A model generated the notes under the pieces. The model was not told where the DNA came from and did no database searches. It was given only the letters and a program-made list of their open reading frames with translations. This document shows positions 6,046 through 11,153 of a DNA stretch of 11,153 nt, in pieces (positions within the stretch are counted from its first letter, which is position 1; each line of letters begins with the position of its first letter). The stretch spans positions 1-11,153 of the forward strand of contig CAZLEA010000054.1 in assembly GCA_964558445.1 (NCBI GenBank), read 5' to 3'. Made by a program: the position numbers and the translations under genes. The DNA is from CAYXVJ01 sp964558445 (GTDB lineage: Bacteria > Bacillota > Clostridia > Saccharofermentanales > Fastidiosipilaceae).

Positions 6046-6834
6046 CTAGAACTGGTTTAGCATGTTTAGTTTCGTATAGTATTTGTCGAGATTCCAGGCC
6101 AGATACTGCCTGGTGAAGCGACCGAGTTCGGAGACGAGTACCTCTTGACTCTCGAATTGGTAGAGCCGGTCAAGCGGCGCCGTGGAGAACCAATCGATGG
6201 CGGCGAGTGTCGCGCCGGACAGATCCAGCGAGGAAGCCTCGCGGGCGAGTTCCCGATAGGCGTTGGTGGGCGGTTTCGGACGATGCTCGAAGCAGACAAG
6301 CCCCATCCGCTCGAAGTCGAAGCATGCGGCTTCGTCTGGCGGCAGCGCACGGCCGCACTCGGCACAGTGTGCGAGGTCCAGGCCATAGCCGCTGAGTCTC
6401 ATCAGGCGTATCTCACAGGCATGGACGACGGCTAGCGGCTCCGGCTGATCCCGTTCCAGCGCGGCCATCGCACGGGCCATCAATTCATAGAGCTCGCCGG
6501 ATGCCTCATCGGGCAGCAGCAGATCCTGCAGTAATTCAGCCAGATGCGAGGCACAAGTCAGGCGCTCGATATCCGCCTTGACCTTCGGGAAGGTGTAGAC
6601 GAGGTCTGCGCTGTTGATGGTGTAGCGGCCTTTGTAATCGAAGAGCTGATAATCGCCGAGCGTGAGAAACTCTGTGCCCAGCATCAAACCGGAGCGACTG
6701 CGCCTGGCGCCCCTCGCTCTGGCATCAATCAGGCCCAGTTCCGGCGTCAGAATACTGCAGAAGCGATCGGCTTCCGAGAAATTCGTCGTGCGCAAAACCA
6801 GGCCTCGACTGTTCTTCTGTGTCTTGTTACTCAT
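6046..6834 (-). CDS. recO: DNA repair protein RecO
   Basis: At 262 residues, this is a normal-length RecO, the recombination mediator that works with RecR and RecF to load RecA onto SSB-coated single-stranded DNA. The N-terminal OB-fold region (about 8-80) carries the family pattern GLVLRTTNFSEADR and LGLIDARARGARR. The helical middle includes LAELLQDLLLPDE, and RLSGYGLDLAHCAECG leads into the zinc site. The metal-binding pattern is C157-x2-C160 ... C181-x2-H184. The last ligand is His where RecO often has Cys, and an extra C171 lies between. The ATG at 6834 has AAGGGG just upstream and follows the ybeY-era stop by 22 nt, so it is the last gene of that operon. The order era-recO is conserved in many Bacillota. 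No terminator hairpin is visible after it; the 13-nt gap to the convergent helicase leaves no room outside coding sequence. Confidence 0.93.
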   Translation of the reverse strand: MSNKTQKNSRGLVLRTTNFSEADRFCSILTPELGLIDARARGARRSRSGLMLGTEFLTLGDYQLFDYKGRYTINSADLVYTFPKVKADIERLTCASHLAELLQDLLLPDEASGELYELMARAMAALERDQPEPLAVVHACEIRLMRLSGYGLDLAHCAECGRALPPDEAACFDFERMGLVCFEHRPKPPTNAYRELAREASSLDLSGATLAAIDWFSTAPLDRLYQFESQEVLVSELGRFTRQYLAWNLDKYYTKLNMLNQF

Positions 6835-6856
6835 CTCGCCCCTTACTTCCGGGCAC

Positions 6857-8473
6857 TCACTTCTTATCGCCGTAGGCGAAGCCCAGAGAGGTCAGTATGC
6901 TGCTCTTGTTGCGCCAGTCCGGACGCACCTTGACGAAGCACTTCAGGTAGACCTTGCAACCTAAGAGCTCCTCCAAGCGGATACGGGCGGACGAAGAGAT
7001 GCGCTTGAGATTCTGGCCGTTTCTGCCGATAATCATGCCCTTGTGACTGTCCTTGTCGCAGAGTATGCTAGCCTCGATACGAACCAGCTTGCGGTCGTAT
7101 TCGTCCGTCGGATTATCCGCCGCTATCTCCTCGAAGGTCTCGATCAAGACAGCGGTACCGTGCGGAATCTCCTGATGCATGTAGAACAGGAGCTGCTCAC
7201 GGATGTACTCGGCGGCAAGCTGACGCTCCGACTGATCGGTATAGTCATCCGGATCGAAGAGCATCGGTCCCTCGGGCAATTCCTCTTGGAGCAAGTCCAA
7301 GAGCTCCTCGACACCGTCTCCGCGTGTGGCAGAGATCGGGATGATGTTGCGGAAGGGGTGCAGGCGATGATAGCGCGCGATAATCGGCAGCAGCTCAGGC
7401 TTGGGCAAGTCGTCTGCCTTGTTGATCGCCAGCACGAGCGGTGTATTCGAACGCTCGGCGGCCGCTATGACGTTCTTCTCCATCTGTGTGATCTGTGATC
7501 TGCCGGAGTCGATCATGAGCAAGATGACGTCTGCATCTTCGACCGCGGACCAAGAATCCTTCATCATGTATTCGTCCAGGCGATGCGTGGACTTATGGAG
7601 ACCCGGCGTGTCGATGAAGACCAACTGAGCGTCATCTCGGTTGACAATCGAGCGGATATTATAGCGAGTCGTCTGTGCCTTGGCCGATGTAATTGCGATA
7701 TGTGTGCCGGTCAAACGGTTTAGGAGCGTCGACTTGCCGACGTTCGGGCGACCGACAATCGCAACGAAGCCGGACTTGAAGCCCTCGGGCAGCTCTCTTG
7801 GCAAGACGAGCTCGTAGCCAGGCCCACCGTCACGGTCTGCCTCTGCCTTGTCTTCTCCCGCGTCTTCGTTGTCGTCTTGTGCTTCTTCGGCATCACCCGA
7901 TAGCGCAGCGGAGAGTACGTTCTCTCCTTCGGTTCGATCGAGGCCGGCCTCACTCAAGATAGCGTCTGCTTCCGCCTGCATCAGCGCCTCCATCTCGTCA
8001 TCTTCGTGATCGTAGCCGAGCAGGTGCAGTAGGCCGTGGAGGGCTAGGAACACGATCTCGCGCTCCTCGCTGTGACCGTACTCCTTGGCTTGTTCGGCGG
8101 CCGCCTCGAGCGAAATCAGGATATCGCCCAGGTTATACAGGCTCTCCTCGATCTCGCCGTCTTCGTTCTCCAGCACCTCGAAGTCCCACTCTTGGGGTTC
8201 CTCGTTCAGGACACCGTTCGTGAGATCGTGCATCGGAAACGAGAGGACATCTGTCGTCTCGTTTATACCTCTGTTCTCCTTGTTGACGCTCTTCATGCGA
8301 CTCTCGCCGACAAACATCAAATTGACCGTCACGGTCGAATCGGCCAGCGCCTCACTAGACGCTGCCTCAGTTCTTCTCCACGCCTTGTCTAAGACTGTCT
8401 CTAGCCTCGGGCGGATCAGCAAGAGAACTTCCTTTTTGTACTTGCGTTGCAGATTCTGGACGTGGATTCTCAT
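6857..8473 (-). CDS. ybeY-era: YbeY-Era fusion: 16S rRNA endoribonuclease joined to GTPase Era
   Basis: A single 538-codon ORF holds two complete ribosome-maturation proteins. Residues 1-180 are YbeY: NKENRGINETTDVLSFP (64-80, with conserved R68) and the metal-binding H146-x3-H150-x5-H156. Residues about 233-538 are Era: G1 GRPNVGKS (241-248), a TTR switch segment (268-270), G3 DTPG (288-291), G4 NKAD (351-354), G5 SA (381-382), and a KH domain with GRNG (483-486) and the usual VKVRPDW and LGF ending. The linker (about 181-232) is rich in Asp, Glu and Ala. There is no Met between 165 and 303, so no ATG exists for a separate Era. YbeY acts in 16S 3'-end processing and Era binds the same 3' end in the 30S subunit. 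The ATG at 8473 has GTGAGG 7 nt upstream and lies inside pgpH. recO follows after 22 nt. Gene content is certain; whether the chain is later cleaved is unknown. Confidence 0.94.
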   Translation of the reverse strand: MRIHVQNLQRKYKKEVLLLIRPRLETVLDKAWRRTEAASSEALADSTVTVNLMFVGESRMKSVNKENRGINETTDVLSFPMHDLTNGVLNEEPQEWDFEVLENEDGEIEESLYNLGDILISLEAAAEQAKEYGHSEEREIVFLALHGLLHLLGYDHEDDEMEALMQAEADAILSEAGLDRTEGENVLSAALSGDAEEAQDDNEDAGEDKAEADRDGGPGYELVLPRELPEGFKSGFVAIVGRPNVGKSTLLNRLTGTHIAITSAKAQTTRYNIRSIVNRDDAQLVFIDTPGLHKSTHRLDEYMMKDSWSAVEDADVILLMIDSGRSQITQMEKNVIAAAERSNTPLVLAINKADDLPKPELLPIIARYHRLHPFRNIIPISATRGDGVEELLDLLQEELPEGPMLFDPDDYTDQSERQLAAEYIREQLLFYMHQEIPHGTAVLIETFEEIAADNPTDEYDRKLVRIEASILCDKDSHKGMIIGRNGQNLKRISSSARIRLEELLGCKVYLKCFVKVRPDWRNKSSILTSLGFAYGDKK

Positions 8474-10661
8474 CCGGGTACCTCACTCTTTCGTGGAATT
8501 GTCCTTGATACACTTGCATGAAGGACTTGATTATCAATTCTACATCCTTGAACGACAGACCGGACTCGACGAGTTGGTCTTGGTCGATCTTCCCCTTGGC
8601 AATCTTGCGAGCAAGCTGCTCGGCGTCTTCGAGATTATTCGTCTGCGTAGACTTCATGGCAGCCTCCATCGAGTCGGCCAGCATCACGATACCGGACTCC
8701 TTGCTGCTTGGCACAGGCCAGGGATAGCGGAAATCATCGGGATTCGGGAGTTCTGTTCCCCGTTCTTCGGCCTTCTTTTTGGCCGCGTAGTAGAACGAGG
8801 CCTGGAGCGAATTGCCGTGGTGCTCCATGATAATACGCTGGATCGGAAGCGGCAAGCGATAGCGTTTGGCGGTCCGTAGTCCGGCGGACACATGTCCCAT
8901 GATGAAGCGCACCGAGTCCTCCGGTTCCATCGTATCGTGGATATTGAAGCCGTCTTGGTTCTCCGTGAACATCTCGGGGTGCTCAAGCTTACCGATGTCG
9001 TGGTAGTAGGAGCCGACACGACAGAGCATGCCGTCCGCACCGACCGCCTCGGCTGCGGCCTCCGAGAGATTGGCGACCATCATGGAGTGCTGGTTCGTAC
9101 CCGGCGCTTCCAAGAACAAGCGCTTGAGCAGCGGTTGACTCGGCTGCGAGAGTGAGATCAGCGTAATCGGTGAGACGGAACTGATGAAGGTCTCGAAGAT
9201 CGGCGTGATACCGATCGCACCGACGGCGGACAAGGCTGCAGCGATGGTCACTGTCACCACATTGTTCGAGATGACGGGCATGCTACTGCTGCCGAGCATC
9301 CCGTAGATCAAGGCGGCAACACCGGTACCCAGCGCACTGAAGACGATCATCCAGACCTGCGAATCGCGCCTGCGATAGGCTGCGGACAGGTAACAGGCCA
9401 GCATACTGCCCATCAGTGAGATGAACAGGAAGCCAGTACTCATAAACGTCATCGGCAGAACAGCTAGGATCAAGAGCAGGCTCATAACAATCGCCGTCCG
9501 CAGGCCGAAGTACATAGCGATCAATATACTGGCGAAATAGATCGGTGCGGCAAGCGTCGAGATATCGGTGATGTAGCCTGATACGCCAAAGGGTATCACC
9601 AAACTCAGCACCAACACCGTCCGGTCACCGGCACGCGTCACCTTGTACTGGCGTTCGTAGTAATTCAGATAGACGAGGCCGAGCGTCAAGAGCGCGAGAT
9701 CCAAGAGAGCCAGCCCCCCGAGGAGGCGCCAATCGATGCGGTCGTCCACGATGAGATCCAATTGCGTGAGTTGGTCGAAGATGTCGGCCGTGACGGTGTC
9801 TCCGACACTTAGGATTCTGGTACCGGCAGGGATCACGTCGGGATTACTCATGACGCGGTCGTACTCCGCCTTGCGAGCCGCCTCGGTCGCCGCTTCGTCA
9901 TAGACCAGATTCGGTCTCAGGTAGATTCGGAGGATGCGACCGACGAGCTCGTACTCGCTTTTGAAGAAATCAACGGAATTAACCAGGCTTGCAACCCTCG
10001 AATTGATTGTGGCGGCCAGGATCGTGTTGTCCATCTCCTCTTGCATGATGAGGCCTGCAATCTCCTCGCTCTGCCGCGACACGCTCTTGTAGATCGAGTC
10101 CTCTAGCCCAAGCAGTAGCTTCGCATCCGCTTCGGGGAAGCTGACGTTCTCCTCCTTGGCCAGTCGCTCGACCATCACGGTCGCCGCCGCAGACAGCGCA
10201 CTGTCGCTGATGACGGGCGGCTTCGTGTTCGTGTTGTTCGCAACCGGCGTGACAGCTGGCGTCGGTGTCAGACGAATCTCATCTCCCGTCGGATCGTTCT
10301 CCGGCACGGGCGTGACCACAGCTTGTCCTGCAAGCTCGTTTGCTTCTCGCACCAATTGGGCGCGGATCTCGTCTGTTAACAAGAAGAACGCTTGCAGCTG
10401 TGTCATATTCTGTTCCACGATCGCGTTCGATCTCGTCATGATATGATTCACGCGACTAGATGCCTCGATCGCGCGCTGCTCCGTCTTCTTGATATCGTTG
10501 ACATCTTGTTGCGTCGTGATATCGACGGTCGAAATCGTGCCGATCTCAAGGTCGTAACTCTCCGGCAGGGCATGGAAGTACTGGAACACCACTACACTTG
10601 CGTAGAACGCAAGCACAATCAGAACTTGGCCCGCTCTAGAGAGTACAGTCTTCTGCTTCAA
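8367..10661 (-). CDS. pgpH: PgpH-type membrane HD-domain c-di-AMP phosphodiesterase
   Basis: A 764-residue 7TMR-HD family protein (YqfF/PgpH). It has one N-terminal membrane segment (about 9-29), a large extracytoplasmic domain (about 30-308), a cluster of membrane helices (about 311-480), and a cytoplasmic HDIG-type HD domain (about 515-720). Metal ligands are visible as H525, H554-D555 (in YYHDIGKL), H590, H614-H615 and D663. Homologues hydrolyse the second messenger c-di-AMP. Two oddities stand out: a Thr/Pro-rich insert at about 115-150 in the outer domain, and a C-terminal extension whose last 34 codons overlap ybeY-era (8473-8367). The start is TTG (10661-10659), supported by GGAGG (10674-10670) at 8-nt spacing, and it overlaps the phoH TGA as TTGA. 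B. subtilis PgpH is, from memory, about 711 residues, so this protein is longer. The phoH-pgpH-ybeY order is typical of Bacillota. Confidence 0.93.
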   Translation of the reverse strand: MKQKTVLSRAGQVLIVLAFYASVVVFQYFHALPESYDLEIGTISTVDITTQQDVNDIKKTEQRAIEASSRVNHIMTRSNAIVEQNMTQLQAFFLLTDEIRAQLVREANELAGQAVVTPVPENDPTGDEIRLTPTPAVTPVANNTNTKPPVISDSALSAAATVMVERLAKEENVSFPEADAKLLLGLEDSIYKSVSRQSEEIAGLIMQEEMDNTILAATINSRVASLVNSVDFFKSEYELVGRILRIYLRPNLVYDEAATEAARKAEYDRVMSNPDVIPAGTRILSVGDTVTADIFDQLTQLDLIVDDRIDWRLLGGLALLDLALLTLGLVYLNYYERQYKVTRAGDRTVLVLSLVIPFGVSGYITDISTLAAPIYFASILIAMYFGLRTAIVMSLLLILAVLPMTFMSTGFLFISLMGSMLACYLSAAYRRRDSQVWMIVFSALGTGVAALIYGMLGSSSMPVISNNVVTVTIAAALSAVGAIGITPIFETFISSVSPITLISLSQPSQPLLKRLFLEAPGTNQHSMMVANLSEAAAEAVGADGMLCRVGSYYHDIGKLEHPEMFTENQDGFNIHDTMEPEDSVRFIMGHVSAGLRTAKRYRLPLPIQRIIMEHHGNSLQASFYYAAKKKAEERGTELPNPDDFRYPWPVPSSKESGIVMLADSMEAAMKSTQTNNLEDAEQLARKIAKGKIDQDQLVESGLSFKDVELIIKSFMQVYQGQFHERVRYPDENPRPESATQVQKGSSLADPPEARDSLRQGVEKN
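8480..8486 (-). promoter_or_regulatory. Ribosome binding site for ybeY-era inside pgpH
   Basis: On the minus strand, GTGAGGT (8486-8480) lies just before the ATG at 8473-8471, with 7 nt between GAGG and the start. It sits inside the pgpH coding sequence and supports a real 107-nt gene overlap, with no need for a later internal start. A later start would remove the first strand of YbeY. Confidence 0.6.
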
Positions 10662-11153
10662 CGATGCTGCCTCCGTTTCTCATGGCTGTCGTAAGCCCTA
10701 ATGATGCGCTGTACGAGGCCGTTGCGAACCACGTCTTGGTCCGTGAGCTCGACAATATTGATACCGTCGACTTGTTTCAGGATATGTGACGCGTCCTTCA
10801 GACCGCTGCGCTTATCGTTTGGCAAATCGATTTGGGTAATATCGCCCGTCACCACCGCCTTCGAATTGAAGCCGATACGGGTCAGAAACATCTTCATCTG
10901 CTCGGGCGTCGTGTTCTGCGCTTCGTCCAGGATGATAAACGAGTTGTCCAGGGTACGGCCGCGCATATAAGCCAGTGGCGAGACCTCGATCACGCCCTTC
11001 TCCAGGTTTGCGTGATACGTCTCCGCACCCATCAAATCAAACAAGGCGTCATAGAGCGGTCTCATATATGGGTCGACCTTCATCTGCAAGTCGCCGGGCA
11101 GGAAACCAAGCTTCTCCCCCGCCTCTACCGCAGGTCTCGTCAAGATGATACGC
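10658..11153 (-). CDS. phoH: PhoH-like ATPase, C-terminal part (cut by window edge)
   Basis: The C-terminal 165 codons of a PhoH-family P-loop protein. The frame is open to the right edge, so the true start and the Walker A motif lie outside the window. The visible sequence begins RIILTRPAVEAGEKLGFLPGD, a PhoH hallmark, and continues with DPYMRPLYDAL, the Walker B segment FIILDEAQN, MKMFLTRIG and VTGDITQIDLP, all strongly conserved in the family. The protein ends in a basic tail (EKRRQHR). PhoH-family proteins bind and hydrolyse ATP; some have a nuclease or helicase role in RNA metabolism, but the function in Bacillota is not settled. Its TGA (10660-10658) overlaps the TTG start of pgpH, so the two are translationally coupled. 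The TTG at 11143 is internal and not a start. Confidence 0.93.
   Translation of the reverse strand, partial: RIILTRPAVEAGEKLGFLPGDLQMKVDPYMRPLYDALFDLMGAETYHANLEKGVIEVSPLAYMRGRTLDNSFIILDEAQNTTPEQMKMFLTRIGFNSKAVVTGDITQIDLPNDKRSGLKDASHILKQVDGINIVELTDQDVVRNGLVQRIIRAYDSHEKRRQHR

Noticed and set aside
8085..8879. A 264-codon plus-strand ORF opposite ybeY-era and pgpH
   Set aside because: It is antisense to two well-recognised genes. Its first third is Ser/Arg-rich low-complexity sequence typical of a shadow frame, and no ribosome binding site or family motif is visible.

Overview
The window reads as chromosomal DNA of a Bacillota (Firmicutes) bacterium, most likely of the class Clostridia. The evidence is a phoH-pgpH-ybeY-era-recO gene order, strong AGGAGG-type ribosome binding sites about 8 nt before starts, some TTG starts, and a clostridial-style nuclease/Rad3-type helicase. 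Base composition looks moderately GC-rich by eye (not counted). I see no tRNA, rRNA, CRISPR array, phage gene or insertion sequence. Coding density is very high. The family or genus cannot be named from this sequence.

Layout, left to right. Positions 2-2490 are one minus-strand cluster, transcribed right to left: a DedA-family membrane protein, a GT4 glycosyltransferase resembling diacylglycerol glucosyltransferases, and a DUF374-type lysophospholipid acyltransferase. A doubtful 52-codon ORF follows it. Together these suggest membrane lipid or glycolipid work. A 122-nt divergent intergenic region (2491-2612) holds candidate promoters for both directions. Positions 2613-6032 are a plus-strand cluster: a 95-residue PH-like hypothetical protein, a nitroreductase whose start overlaps its stop by one base, and an 829-residue Fe-S helicase with an N-terminal PD-(D/E)XK nuclease domain. 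Positions 6046-11153 are a second minus-strand operon that converges on the helicase with only 13 nt between the stops. It runs phoH (cut by the window edge), pgpH, a ybeY-era gene and recO.

The standout is the ybeY-era gene. The endoribonuclease YbeY and the GTPase Era, normally separate proteins that both act in 16S rRNA and 30S subunit maturation, are joined in one 538-codon ORF by an acidic linker. Both halves keep all their diagnostic motifs. dgkA and cdd, which sit between ybeY and era in Bacillus-type operons, are absent. The operon is also unusually compressed: phoH and pgpH overlap by 4 nt (TTGA), pgpH runs 107 nt into ybeY-era in another frame, and recO follows after 22 nt.

The remainder is mostly recognisable housekeeping biology in compact arrangements. 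I did not find a wholly unknown multi-gene system. The observations most worth a second look are the YbeY-Era fusion, the pgpH/ybeY overlap and the nuclease-helicase fusion.
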